NCBI GenBank assembly: GCA_037954665.1
Contig: JBBMOL010000023.1
Location: forward strand, 7,006,001 to 7,070,000
DNA: 64,000 nucleotides
Source of the DNA: Laguncularia racemosa
Lineage: Eukaryota; Streptophyta; Magnoliopsida; Myrtales; Combretaceae
Direction: 5' to 3'
The notes below the pieces were generated by a model, which searched no databases, had not been told where the DNA came from, and saw only the letters and a list, made by a program, of their open reading frames with translations. Numbering within the stretch: position 1 is the first letter of the stretch; each line of letters begins with the position of its first letter. Position numbers and translations under genes: made by a program. Shown piece by piece: positions 22,122-35,089 of the stretch.

Positions 22122-23136
22122 CGGCAAGGATTCCACAGTAAGGACAAATCAAATTATAAAAGATAAAGACGATCAAACAAGATGACGATCCATTACAGTG
22201 AGGAAGATTACATCCTTATCGTCCAAAGCATTCAATATATATATGCAGCCAGGGAGAAAAAAGAAGACAGTAGAGTATTAAATAGGAGAATGATTATAGT
22301 TTTAGTTTTTAAACCGTAGGAAAATAGAATTAAAAATTTAAGATTAGAATTAGATTAGGAGATTAAAATAGATTTTTATATTTTTAATTTTAATGTTTTT
22401 TATTTATGTTTTCTTTTATTATTATTATTTTTAGATTTAATATGTTTATGGCTTAATTTCTCTTATATTCGGATATGATGAACCTTAGAATGAACATGCA
22501 TTTTTTATGATTATTATTCAATGATTTATTTAGTATTCTAATGATTCAATTATATGTTTTTATTGTTTTCAATTTAATATTACTAGCATATTGTTGAAAT
22601 TTGATTTCTTATATAAAAATCGAGAGATTTTATATAAGAATAATTCTAGTATAATTGAAAAGAGTTGCATGCAAACCTAGAGATAGAATGACATAAATTT
22701 TCTGAATTAGGGTCAAGCCTAATAGCAGAATTCTTAAATAAAATGTAATGCAATTTTAGGGGTTTTAATTAGGAAGAGATTCCAATTAATCAACCTAGAA
22801 TTATGAATTAATATGACTCGATGGAGTTATTAGATCAATTTAGGAATTCCCAGGGTCCAAGAATAAAATAAGAATTTGAATAATAATTAATTAATTACAT
22901 TAGTAATTCTAGGGGGATTCAATACCTAAATACATTTTTTATTGATTATTACTTTCTTTAATTTATTCATTATTTATTTTATTTAATTCTATCAATTAGA
23001 TAATTAGAAAAGGGTAATTACTAGTACTCATAATCTCTGTAGGATCGATGCTCGATATCTTTATCCACTATATTATAGAATCGATAGGTGCACTTGTCTA
23101 TAGGTCTAAAGTTAGATAGTAAGAAAACTGGTATCA
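21405..23136. mobile_element. Solo LTR inserted in the MULE transposase (probably Ty3/gypsy)
   Basis: 1732 bp without coding capacity, flanked by the 5 bp direct repeat ACACC and placed between two consecutive blocks of the MULE transposase. The right end is GTATCA; the left end TAATAA could be a decayed TGATAC, which would restore the inverted ends of an LTR. It carries two 'cgcccgtgc' motifs (near 21710 and 21773), a TA run at 22090-22120, and a right end 'ggtgcacttgtc', a style I associate with large plant gypsy LTRs. No primer-binding site and internal region remain, hence solo. The superfamily is an inference. Confidence 0.65.
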
Positions 23137-23141
23137 ACACC
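23137..23141. repeat. Target-site duplication of the solo LTR, right copy (ACACC)
   Basis: Exact repeat of 21400-21404. Confidence 0.7.
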
Positions 23142-24300
23142 CACAAGTTGCTTGTTGCTTGTGGCATTGATGGCAATAACCGTATATTTTCGCTGGCATT
23201 TGCTCTGGTTGATTAGGAGACAACTGATACATGAGATTGGTTTTTGAGAAAACTGAAGAAATATGTTGCGACGACCGTAAAAGTCGTGAAACCATTTGCC
23301 TCATATCAGATAGACACGCATGCATCAAATCAAAAGTCTAAGAAGAAGCGAATGGATGGTGGCCTCCATTTGTGGCGTGGTGGTTCTATCTTTGACATAT
23401 TGCGAGCAACTTCAACTCAACACATAAAAACACTTAGTGCAAGAGGTTGGTCACATACGCCAAGTTGCAAGCACAATCTTGCAAGTTGAATTATGTGATG
23501 GAGCGGGCGGGGATGATTAAGTTGGATGCGTTGAACTGGTTTGAGGACGTGCCGTTGGATATATGGACACTAGCTCATGACCGTTGCTATTGGTTTGGAT
23601 ATATGACATCCAACATTGTTGAAAGCTATAATTCTGTATTAAAGGGGGCTCGAGAGTTATCTATGACTACATTAGTGAAGAAAACGTTCTACAACTATGT
23701 GGGGTATTTTGTCTAGAAGCATACAAAGGCATTGAAGAATATGGCAAAAGGTAGAATTTTCACAAAATATGCAACCTCACAAATCGACTGATGTAGTTCA
23801 CAAGCTAGTAACCATAGGGTCATTGACTACAGTAGACACAACATAGTTTTCGAAGTCTTCACCGGTAGTCACCGTGTCACTGGCAGGTTAAGGGGAGGAG
23901 GCTGAACACATGTTGTTGACTTTGCCCGCAGCACATGCAGTTGCTAAAAGTGACACATATGCAGAATTCCATGCTCCTACGCATATGTAGTAGCCACCTC
24001 ACTTAGGTTTGATATGATGCACTCTATACCATATTGGTACAAATGGACACATCATGAGTAAACATATAGGATGTACTTCATACCTATAGAGGACGTGTTG
24101 GATTGGGAGCTAGTAAACTTCCCATCACTCCTCCTAAGGGGAGACCTCGCATGGAAGAAGGGAAAGCTAAGGTGGAAAAAATACTGCATGGAGATGGACA
24201 TTAGGGAGAGTTCAGATCAAATCACATGTGAACTTTACGGAGCGAGGGTGGGGCATAATAGAAGAATGTGCCTACGTCGATGCAATAATAGTAATTGATG
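23142..24300 (+). pseudogene. Mutator-like (MULE) transposase pseudogene, C-terminal half
   Basis: Continues the transposase interrupted at 21404. KLLVACGIDGNNRIFSLAFALV and DWFLRKLKKYV are the catalytic core. At 23510-23720 come W..AHDRCYWFGYMTSNIVES and NSVLKGARELSMTTLVKKTF, strongly MULE-like. A SWIM zinc finger follows at 23936-23980 (CSC, then IPCSYA, with Tyr in place of the last His). The end at 24071-24295 reads EMDIRESSDQ and a zinc knuckle CELYGARVGHNRRMC with Tyr for the second Cys. Several stops and frame changes. SWIM and knuckle are DNA- or protein-binding parts of these transposases. Confidence 0.85.
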
Positions 24301-24625
24301 GATATCAATACATATTTCATCACGTTTGACATTGCATTTTTTATACTAACATTGTCTTTTTCCCTTTTGTAAGTTATGTGAATCCTTGACCACTTCATGC
24401 AGTTTGTTTTGATACGGTAGAAGGCAGATGCTTGATATTCTATATATATATTTGCAATTTTGTAATTTATTGACAAGTTAAATTATATATTAATTTATTT
24501 AGACATTTGTTAATTTTTTTTTTGAAAAAATTGAAGTTGTAAATTGATATATGTACACATTGCATGCGAAAATATATCAACTTAATCATTTCAATCAAAC
24601 ATATACATATGAAATGAATAAAAAT
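24301..24625. other. AT-rich gap between the MULE and PMD pseudogenes
   Basis: The two pseudogenes end towards each other here. I see no ORF, repeat or other signal. Confidence 0.5.
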
Positions 24626-24629
24626 TGGT

Positions 24630-26700
24630 GGCTCCTATCCTTATCCCCTCCTATCTCATTTCCCTAGTGAATTGTCTAGCTAATCGAGCGAAGACGTTAC
24701 TTGGCCTTAGGCGTGGAGCTGGCGGAGCTTTTGACTCCTATGTTGGATGTTGCTGGGGAGTATCATTGAATGATAGCCGAGGCATGAGACTCCACTCTAT
24801 AGGCCAACTTGATGATTCACCTTGACACATAGGTTGTTTTCCAAAGTGTTTCTTCTATAGAGTTAGTGGTGTTGGGATAAGACCACTTATAGAATGCCGA
24901 TGTGGTGTCTCGTATTAGCTGAAAATCGACCCTAAGTTAGCATACATCGCATTGGAATCAATAGGCATCTATTGGTCCTATCTTGGATTTTCCTATGGCT
25001 TACCTCGGTTTCAAGGTCATCATAGCCCCCTCAGTTTTTCATCAAGCAGGAATCGATCCTGCGCCCCCCCCCCCCGGTGATGAAGCATGAACTAAAGACC
25101 TTGAGCATCTATTTTTACAGTCGTGTCTATATCTTACGATAAATAGATTTGTCATAAGGTGTCACCCTGCAAGTATGAACAAAACGCAAATTAAGGTTGA
25201 CATGATCATGCAATTATTTGGACATTACGAAGTGTTAATGTAAATCGTACTTACCAGAAATCTAAGAACAACCCCCCGTACGTCCAATGTATCGCTTACT
25301 GATTGATTTATACCATTGCAGGTAACTATCGTGCACACCACGAGGCCCATCCATATGAACGACTCGACCGACCCACTGCTTCCACATGTTTAAATACATT
25401 GTATGCTAGACTGTCCAATCAACATCAATCCGGCTACGCAGGTCAATTTTATAGGGTTGCGACTGTGTGTTCATCGGTTGTGAGATATATTGGAACCTAC
25501 CAAACTGCCTGGCCACTCGATCCGGAAAATACCACTCAATAATGTGGAAACAAATTAGTGGCACTTGAGTCATTCAAATGCCAGCTTTACAGAAATCAGG
25601 TAGAAGATTAATTAAATTCCTATCGTATGGCTCCCATTCAACTTGAAAATAAGAAATTATATTGATTTCAAATGATCAATATGATGAATTGCAAGGAAAA
25701 AAATTCAGTTACTAAAGTACCTATGACATGTTCTACTTGTCCAACGCATCCCGATATGCACCGGCAACATAGGTGGGGAGATATCGTATGTCCCTCTGCG
25801 TGTTCCAATGTATCGCCAATGGACATCTAGCTTCTATAAATAGTCCGTGTCGACTAGCAGGTGCGATGTGGGGAAATCTATCTAATGCCTACACTTGTAG
25901 CAAAATGGAAGCCCTTCCAATCTGGTATGCCGACAATGATGACACAACATAAAGTTAGCGATACAACTACGCTAGACATGCGAACCCCTAGCTATACGTC
26001 TTAGCAATGTTGAAATGCTCCAGCAAAGGTAACCACATCGTATGGACGGGGGCGTTAGATTTATCGACAAAGATAAATCTCCCCAATAGCTGTAGTATGT
26101 TTGTATGAGTAGCTTGATAGATTTGCTTAGCATTGGTGTTTGGTGGGATCATCTAAAACATATTATGAAGCTATGTCATACAAATGTGGCCCCTCTTATC
26201 GCTAGGCCCCGGCCTTGTCCCCAGCAATTCTTCACATATCGCTCCCTAATCCAAGCAACTACTCCTTTGTAATTGCCTGACCATCTATAGGAGCCTTAAC
26301 TGGATCTCTACATCCTGCAGCGAAATTGTAAACTCTCTGGTTGGCATGTGAAATGTGTGCGTCTCTGGATGCCATTGCTGCACCAATGTTGTAATCATGT
26401 GCTAATCTAAGAGTATGTATGGCAGGCAACTTGCACCTTCAAATCTAGTCAAATGCAAGTATGACTTCATTCAAGCATCAAAGGGGATGGCACACTTGTC
26501 GCGACAGAGTGATAACTTACGCCGTCGAACAACGAGGGTTGCTTAATCCTATGCCGACAACACGTGAAATGTTTTACTATTTCTAATGCAACATAAACTA
26601 ATTGATAAGTGAAAGGTCGTTAACCTCTTTGTCCCAAACGGCCTGTGATCGGTGACTCTCCTGTTGTGTCAAGACTAAAAGATCAAAAGGTTTAAGCTCT
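24630..26700 (-). pseudogene. Plant mobile domain (PMD, MAIN-like) pseudogene
   Basis: On the - strand from about 26695: a segment with SHRSQAVWDKEV, then HLTRFEGASCLP, then QQWHPETHTFHMPTREFTISLQDVE (about 26395-26315), the signature of the plant mobile domain. It continues with LLGRFIFVDKSNAPVHTMWLPLLEHFNIAKTYS (about 26095-25995), GRASILLQV near 25900, IEWYFPDRVARQFGRFQYI (about 25535-25475), WYKSISKRYIGR near 25300, and a basic/Pro-rich C-terminal part near 24830-24640. Stops and frame changes are frequent, and a run of 12 C lies at 25064-25075. PMD proteins occur in plant transposons and as domesticated genes (MAIN, MAIL1). Convergent to the MULE transposase, it was probably part of the same element. 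Confidence 0.8.
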
Positions 26701-26869
26701 ATCTATTATGCAAAATAGAATATATATTAAAAAATTTAGTATATGTTACCATTAATATATTAATTTATGACTAATTAGCGACTATTTAATAGTTAATTAA
26801 TAGCAACTAAAGTTTGCATATACTTTTACAATAACAGATAAAGATATTATATGCATAATCAATACCAAT

Positions 26870-27935
26870 TTTTTTAGTAATTAATTTTACGACGATTGAT
26901 TGAGGACATATTAACAACTAATCAATTTTAATTAAGGGATAATCAATAATTACTTACTTTTATAACTAATTCTACAAAACCTTACAAATATCTTACATTT
27001 GCAACCAGCACTAAAGTTTCACTAATTAATTTTATAACAATTAGTTAAGAATATATTAACGACTAATCATATTTAATTAGGATAATTAATAACTACTTAA
27101 TTTTATAACTGATTTTACAAAACCATACAAATATTTTACATTTGCAACAAATACAAAATTTTTCATTAATTAATTTTATAACAATTAATTAATGATATAT
27201 TAATGATTAATCACCTTTAATTAATGGATAATTAATAATTACTTAATTTTATAACTAATATTACAAAACCATACAAATATGTTACATTTGCAACAAATAC
27301 AAAATTTTTCAATAATTAATTAACGACTAATCACATTTAATTAATGAATAATTAATAACTAGTTACTTTTATGACTCATTATGCAAAATCATACAAATAT
27401 TTTACATTTGCAATAAATACAAAATTTTTCACTAATTAATTTTACAACAATTAATTAACGATGTATTAACAACTAGTCACATTTAATTAACAGATAATTA
27501 ATAACTAATTAATTTTATAGCTAATTCTACAAAACCATACAAATATTTTATATTTGCAACAAATACAAAATTTTTTACTAATTAATTTTATAACAATTAA
27601 TTGATGACTAATCACCTTTAATTAACAGATAATTAATAACTACTTACTTTTACAACTAATTCTACAAAACCATACAAATATTTTACATTTATAATAAATA
27701 CAATTTTTTTCACTAATTAATTTTATAATAATTAATTAACGATATATAATGACTAATCACATTTAATTAACAGATAATTAATAACTAATTGTACAAAACC
27801 ATTCATATATTTTACATTTATAATCAACACAAAATTTTTCACAAATTATTTTTCTAACAATTATTTACTTACATATAAACAACTAATCACCACTAATTAA
27901 TAGTTAATTACCAATAACTTAATTTAATGACTACG
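26870..27935. repeat. Tandem array of about seven 120-147 bp AT-rich units
   Basis: The anchor 'tacaaatattttacatttgc' or a close variant occurs at about 26983, 27125, 27271, 27391, 27538, 27673 and 27801, giving spacings of about 142, 146, 120, 147, 135 and 128. Between anchors each unit has 'actaattaattttataacaa', 'cgactaatcac.tttaattaa' and 'gataattaataact'. Units differ by small indels. The array starts directly beyond the N-terminal end of the PMD pseudogene. Confidence 0.85.
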
Positions 27936-28419
27936 TTTATAAAAAAATATTATAATAACATATAAACATAATTCATTTACTAATATCAATTAATCATATA
28001 TTAATAATTAATTAATTACTAATTAATAGTTTAATAATAACTATTATTTCAATAAAAAATGTGTAGTATAGATAATCACATGTGTTTTTTTTTTTTTTTT
28101 TTTTTGCATTTATCCTAAGTAGTATAACAACAACAAAAATAAATTTTTTCTTAAGAAAATATATCGAGATCTTAATGAAGATATTTCCACACACATATTT
28201 CAACACAGTAAAACCTACATAAAACAGAAATAATGCAAACAAAAATTTACAAGTAATGAAATAGAGTGAAATTTGTAAAGAAAATTGAAAGATGGAAATA
28301 TGAACATATGAACTGAGGATTTGTATTTGTATTACACATTGTCGGTGTAAATTTTTTCCTGTATATTACAAATCACATATTATGGTACTGTATAAATTTA
28401 CTGTATCATTTTTATGGGT

Positions 28420-28755
28420 TTGCAGAGGTATTTCATAATAATTTTATAAGTTTGTAGTAAACTTTTTCTTACAAGTTTTATAGGTTTGTAGAATAGGTTT
28501 GAAGATTAAAAAATAAAAAATAAAACATGTCTATGCCTTTAAGAAAAAAAAAACATGTATTGAAGGCACGACCCCATCTGTACCTTCAAGAAAAAAATAA
28601 AAAAATAAAACATGTATTGAAGGCACGGACCGGGTCTATGCTTTCAGTTAATTTTTTTTTTTTGTGCCCCTAAAGTCGCAAATGCAGTTTATGTCTTCAA
28701 AACCTATTTTAGGAATAATTATTACGAGTATAATATTTACGATTTTTTTTTCAAA
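28420..28755. mobile_element. Small element remnant with inverted ends, related to the element at 50.15 kb
   Basis: The right arm 'cttcaaaacctattttagg' at 28695-28713 is an inverted match to 'gaataggtttgaag' at 28491-28504. The arm outside it ('aataattattacgagtata') resembles the terminal repeat of the 50.15 kb element. Inside are two direct copies of a unit with 'catgtattgaaggcacg', near 28554 and 28611; each unit is a near-palindrome (GAAGGCAC ... facing a CTTC-type arm). Ends are poorly defined, so this is a decayed copy. Confidence 0.45.
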
Positions 28756-28759
28756 AATT

Positions 28760-31700
28760 GCTATATTTAAGTATGTAGCCTAACCTCCAATAATAATAAT
28801 AATAACAACAACAACAACATAGGCTTTTTTAGGTCAGAGCAATTTAAATGTTAATTTCATAAAGTACTATCCAAATATACAAAAGTTTTGTCAACTAATC
28901 ACCAAACAATAATCAGATTGCCAACAATAATGGCTGATTATGAGGTGATCATATCATATATGTGCCAAAAAAAAAAAAAGTTGTAAAGCACCCTTTTATG
29001 AAATAATCATATCATATGGATAAAATTTGGTGTGCCAAATATACTGTAATCATATTATATTGATATGCTAAAATAAATCACATGATATGTAATTTTTTAC
29101 AATCGATTTTCCATTATCTTTGCATATCTCTATTTTTGAATTGAATTCTATACATGACATATTTTAACAAATCAATGTATTTAACAAATGTATAAAGGAA
29201 AGGGGACCTGAGCTTAGATTGTTGGAACATGAATTTTGGAGACTCTAAAGTTCATAGGGACAGAGAAGAGCATGTTTTTCATTTCAAGATTAGGGTTTCA
29301 TTCTTGATTTTTTTTTTTTACAATGCATGATTTTACATTATTGAAAGGTTTTGTTTCCATCATGTTTAGAGCTTAAATCTTCTAGTATCTAACCTTTTGG
29401 ATCCTATTATTGTCATGTGACTAGTTTTATTAAAATTTCAATGAAGTTTTCAATTCTTGATTGAATCATGTGTGCTTGATTTGTTTAGATTGATATTTTT
29501 AAGGTATTAGTCTAAATATTTGATGTCATGTATTATGATGAGTAAATCTAGTGTCTAATTAGATCTAACATGATTAAAGGAAATTTTATGTAATCTTAAA
29601 GATAAGTTATATGATTTTTTTGTATTTAGTTCAATAGTTTTTAGAGAATTCATTACTCTTTAATGCAATTTTGAAAATATGCCATTACGAAGAGATTCAA
29701 ATGGGTATTTTTGAGATAAGGGTTAATAAGGTCGAGAAAGTTATTGACTTAAATTAAGAATTCTCTCGGTTAATGAAATTGGAGATGGAATTAAATGATT
29801 TTTGTTGATGTCATATGACAAATTGCGGGGAAAGTAAATCTAGATATTTTTTTTTTTGCAATCTTGAAATTAATTTTGAATTGTTTTTACTCTTCTCATT
29901 TTTAATTGAGTTCTTAAGGAATTAGTTAATATTCGGTTTTAGGTTTTCAGGTTAATCAACTTTCAAAATTTACCAATTAGATAATAGAGTATAGGTTAAA
30001 ATTAGTACTCATAGTATCAGTAAGATGACATTTATATTCAATTCATTATACTACTAATTTGATAGATATACTTGCCTTAATGGTTACCTTAAACTTTTAT
30101 ATTTAATGGTTACATTAATATTTCATAACAGGAGCATACCACAATTAGGTAGCAAATATGTTGGACTTCTCCAATTGAATGTGTGAGTGTGATTGCTCTT
30201 GCTATCCTAAGTTCTTGATGTATGATTTCTTCTTATAAAGTGCTAAAGCATACATATTAAACCACCAAGTTCTTGATGCTTAGCTTTGTCTTACCAAGTT
30301 CTTGACCTGACATCTTTGATGATCGCATCGATCTTGCTCCTTTTCGTACATGATGAATATATACTTGAAAATTGCAATTTCCATAATACATAAAATGTAA
30401 TTCTTATATAATATGAATCATATACTTGAAATATGCAAAACCATGAAAAGTTTTCCTTTTTCTCCTTTTTACAAACAAAGTTTATTTTAAGAGAATAGAA
30501 ATAAAAAAAATCATTTCATGATCATGAAATGTTGGTTGTAATACATTAGACAAACATTGCACATAAAGCAAGGAAATAGTACATGCTATTTTAATGATTG
30601 AATTGGCAATGCCTTCCTCCTCTTATCCTCTTCCTTATAAAAAGTTTGATTATGCTTCTTTATGAAAGAAAATGGAGTAGCTGAGTTTAGTTTTTGGAGA
30701 AAGAGTATCAAATAATTCTTAGGAAATGATATATTCAAAAAAATTGAAGCAAATGTCCATTAAAAAGTGAAAATGGAAAAAAAAATGTCTATTAAAAACG
30801 TGGGAATGGAAAAAAAAAAAAACTAAAGTAGACGTCATCCAATACCTAAATTTTGAGAAAAAAGAAAAGAAAAGTATGCTTATATGGATAAAATTAGCAT
30901 TACAACGCTATTTTTGGATATGAGATATAATTTATATAGAAATTGATAGAGGATGATATTACTGTAAATATATATGTAAAAATGAGGATAAAATCTTTTA
31001 TATTTTTTAAAAAGGATGTACAATCAAATGCCATGTTTTAGCTTAATATAAGAGATATTATGAACATGTTAGATCTTCATAGACTTTAGTCATCACTTGG
31101 AAATAAATCAAATTTTGATTATTCCCATGCGTACTATTCTGCAAAATAAGAAACCCCCATTTGATGTTTTTGAGAACATATGAGCTTAGCCCCTTGACAA
31201 ATAGTTATGGTATAGCTTTATTGGTTGCTTGGAGTTCTGAAACTTGTGGGATCATCAAGACCCACCGAGACGTACTTTGCGATAAAGAGGAGAGAAACAA
31301 GGAGTTTCAAAACGGTTAGTGAAACGTGTAGAATTGTAGAAGTTCGAAACAAATCATCAACGTCAAGGTAGAGTTTTGGTCATCCTTGAACTACATTGGA
31401 AACAAACTCTTATTTTCCCTTTTTGGTTCAACCCAATTTCACTTAATAATGTCAGTCCTTACTCCTTAAAGTGATAGTTGTAGGTCACACATTACATCCG
31501 TCCTCTATTATCTTTAGATATGTAATCGATGGGACATAAATACTCTTCTTGGTTAGAATTTATTCGATTCCCAATTCCCTAGTTTTGATTTTGTTGTTTG
31601 TGTATTTTTCCAGGGGAGTGTGTGACTTGCAACAAGTCAGAAAGCAATGAGTTAAGGGAGGACTAAAAATAGATAGAAGAATTGCTCTAAGTGAGTTAGA

Positions 31701-32920
31701 GAGTTTAAGGTTTCGAATGTATTTTCATATTTATAGAGAGATGTCGCATGATTAAATGTTAAAGGCATGACATATATCTCTTAAAACACTTTCAAACTAT
31801 CTGAGTAACGAAAGAGTATCTCAATCCTTATTTAATTAGTCAAATGGAATGAAAGGCCGGCTGTTGTCTAGACTAATAGCTTTGCCCATGTTCTCAGGTT
31901 GGACTTGAGCTAGACTTGATCCTAGGTTTGATACAACAGATAACTCAAAGTAAAAAAAGAATTAGGATAATAATGTGAGCCCTCAATTTCCCCCATTAGG
32001 TTCTAATATTTTTCTTATAGGATTTAATGATAGGGCCATCTTACACAGCGAAACGTATTCCTTAAATTATTATTATTTTAAGATTATATAAAATTATTTT
32101 AATCATTTTATTTACATGTAGCATACCAAGTGGGATATGCACTAGACAGTGATATATTGTTATTTTGGAGCTTCTATTTATTTATTTTTGATGATATGGC
32201 ATGCTCTCATTGGGTGGATATTTCACATAAGATATATAATATAACAAACGATAACAAAGTTAATAAAAATAGAGATGCTGACAACTAAAGTTTTAATTAG
32301 GAGCAATTTTTTTTTTTTTAAAGGCAAAGTTCAAATTATAAAAATGAAATTATCCTTTTTCGTAATTTTGATTGATGGTGTGAATTATAAGGATTTTTTT
32401 TTTTAAATTTTCTTGTGAATTCATAATTTTCCTCATGTTTCTAATTTTGTAAAAAATTTATGATTTTCTTAAACTATTTGCTATTTGTCTCAAAAGATTC
32501 CATGATGTCCACGGGTGGTTTCTTGGATCTTACGGGGACAATTATATCATTATATAGCAAAAATATATAGTTGATTATATCGGCTGACATACTATTATAA
32601 AACTGTATTGTCTTTCTTCTTCTTCTTTAATTATTATATATATTACAACATTACAAAAGAAAATTAAACTTGATATATCATATTACAAAATAATAAATAT
32701 AGGTTGTAGCTAATTGCATGTTTTGGTCATGCCGTTGTATGAAATCCATGAAATTAAAAATTAAAGTAATAAATCGCACATATTTATGAAGTACTATAAG
32801 TATGATTAAGTGGGAGATATTATCCCCTTATCAAACAATCAACGTCCGAAGAGGCCCTTTTGCGAACGAATGAGGGAAACACGCTTTCAAAAAGCGAGCT
32901 TTTAAATTACATTATGAACG
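28760..32920. other. Intergenic region, LTR-like remnant inside, no gene
   Basis: No supported ORF. About 29290-30075 resembles a retrotransposon LTR: it shares the ordered blocks 'atgcaatttt ... gaagagattc.aat' and 'agtactcata' with the solo LTR at 21405-23136 and ends in a similar 'ata.acttgcc'. From 30120 to 31950 there are several copies of 'aagttcttga' (30210, 30266, 30297) and otherwise nothing I can name. Confidence 0.35.
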
Positions 32921-32929
32921 CGTTAACAA

Positions 32930-33060
32930 CTTCTTCTTCATTTCCCTTTTTTTTTTTTTCTTTCTATTTTTCCATAATTACTATACAATCACGTATCGGT
33001 GGTTGGCTATACATAATGTCTAAAATATTTGAATCTTAAAATGATAAAAGTCGGCTAATC
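32930..33060. repeat. Direct repeat A, first copy
   Basis: Shares a T-rich start, then 'attactatacaatcacgta' and 'atgataaaagtcggctaatc', with 33925-34050. Confidence 0.7.
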
Positions 33061-33509
33061 ATTTCCTTTACGTTACTTGTTAGAAAGGTTTTGTTGATAT
33101 TAATATTTCATGTAGATTAATTAATAATAAGTAAATATTAATAAAATTTTAATATATAAAAATATAAATAATAGTATTTTTAAAAAGGTTTACAATCACT
33201 AGCAAATGTGTACTTGTAACGTGTGTATCAAAATAAATTAAAAATCTTAAAAAGTGTAAAATGAACCGTTATGTAATTGGTATTTGTAATGAGGTTAATT
33301 ATTATAAAAGGGAAAAAAATGCACTTGAAACTTAAAATAAAATAATAATTATAATGCATATGAAAAAAAAAAAACTATAAATGACCTCAGAGCACTAACA
33401 CTTAATATACCTTTCCTTAGGGACATGACTTGAGTAGGTACAACTCAATAGCGAATTTCCTACTGGATTTAGTCATTTTTGTCATGCTTTAAAATTTAGA
33501 AAAAAAAAT

Positions 33510-33913
33510 CTTCTTGCAACATACATTCATAGTTTCTACTAAAAAAAAAAAAAATCGTAGGTTTTAATTGAATTGGTCACTGCTAATATTTTTAGACTGT
33601 GAATATGGTCTAAGTATCTCATGTCAGGTTATAATGAAAATGAAAGATGATAATGATTAGACTTTTATAAAACTCTTTTATAAAACAGAAAAAAGTAAAA
33701 AAGTAAATTCACCTCTTTACTTGCGAAGGTGTGTCAGAAACAAACTTAAGAGCAGAATCAATGAAACACAATTTTACAAACTTACTTTTTTTAAAAAAAT
33801 ATTAGATGTAAAAAAAACAAAAAAAAAAGAAATATAAAACCAAGAGACATAAAAAAAATTTAAATAAAGGAAATAAGTAGATTTAAGTTGTTTAAACTTA
33901 TAAATAAAAGTTT
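33510..33913. repeat. Direct repeat B, first copy
   Basis: About 400 bp, repeated at 36364-36773 in the same direction. Shared blocks: 'gaaaatgaaagatgataat', 'cttttataaaac', 'gcagaatcaat' and 'gaaataagtagatttaagtt'. Confidence 0.8.
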
Positions 33914-33924
33914 TTCTTCTTTTT

Positions 33925-34050
33925 CCTTTCCTTTTTCTTTTTCTTTTTTTTTTCACAATTACTATACAAACACGTATGAGTAGCTAGTTATACATAACTC
34001 TGAAATATTTGCATCTTGAAATGATAAAAGTCGGCTAATCATTTCCCTTA
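33925..34050. repeat. Direct repeat A, second copy
   Basis: Matches 32930-33060, including the run 'atgataaaagtcggctaatc', with small indels in the T-rich part. Confidence 0.7.
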
Positions 34051-35089
34051 CGCGATCCAAAACCTAATCTTGCAGACATAATGTTGAATGCTTTTCGATA
34101 ATCTTGGAACAGCTATACTATGATTCATATGGCATAAGCCATATGTTTTGAAAACAAGAACATTTTGTTATAATGGAAGGCAATTTTAAAGGCTGCAACC
34201 TTTGAGAAGAAAAAGAGAAGATAGTTGAAGAAAAATGTGGAAGGACGATGGAAGAAAACATTTGCAAAGATAAAAACAGTAGAAGTAGATAGAAGTTTTA
34301 AATGAAATGAGCGTATTTTGAAAAAAAAAAAATTTGCATAGGTTTATAGAATTATAGATAGTGAAGAATAGGTTCACGCTATCGGTAGAGGAAAAAAGAA
34401 ATTTGAATGAATAAATCTCACTTGGGTTGTAGGCTTATAGGTATAGGTATAGGTACAGTGTGCATGTGTTTAAATTTTCAAATTTGAACGTTATGATATT
34501 TGCAACTTCACCAATGAGTAGTTGGGGGACTTGATGATGCCACCCCCAAGCTTTGATTAGAGGGTTTTCGATAGACAAAGCCAATTGTTGCCATGATAGG
34601 GTAGTGAGGAGGACATAAAAGGAGAAGGGGAAGACGATGTTCAGAAAGTGCCAGAGGAAGAAATACCGAGCCACTTAAATGGCCCATCTAACTCCACAAG
34701 TAATTCACTTATACCATTTAAATAAAAAAAATTTACTAAACATTTTCATAAAATTACAAGAAAAATGATAGTAGTTGTACTTATTACAACTACTGCCAAT
34801 CAATTTACGCATGGAAAAAAAAGAGAGAGGTATGGCACCCTCAACCGGTGCATGTGATCAAAGTAACCTATGAAGTTTGGCATAGATAAGTTGTAGCAAC
34901 ATGATCACAAGGAGAAGGTTTATTTCATTATTCCGCTGATAGGCAACAAGTTCTACTTGTAGAATATTTAGCGAAGTGTAACATATCATGGAGTCATGCA
35001 TCTTCCCAGTTGAATTCAAGCTCACGTAATTATGACGCAAAAACCATACAAAAAACCACTGTAGAGTTGCATCCTAATTGTAAGTGTAA

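Noticed and set aside
27900..28260. Short - strand frame (28012-28242) rich in Lys, Ile and Phe
   Set aside because: Composition is that of AT-rich noncoding DNA translated; the same holds for most short frames between 28 and 43 kb.
18390..28680. 'atttgcgacttta' shared in inverted orientation between 18396 and 28669, as possible ends of one large MULE
   Set aside because: A 13 bp match between two places in 64 kb is expected by chance; the surroundings do not align.
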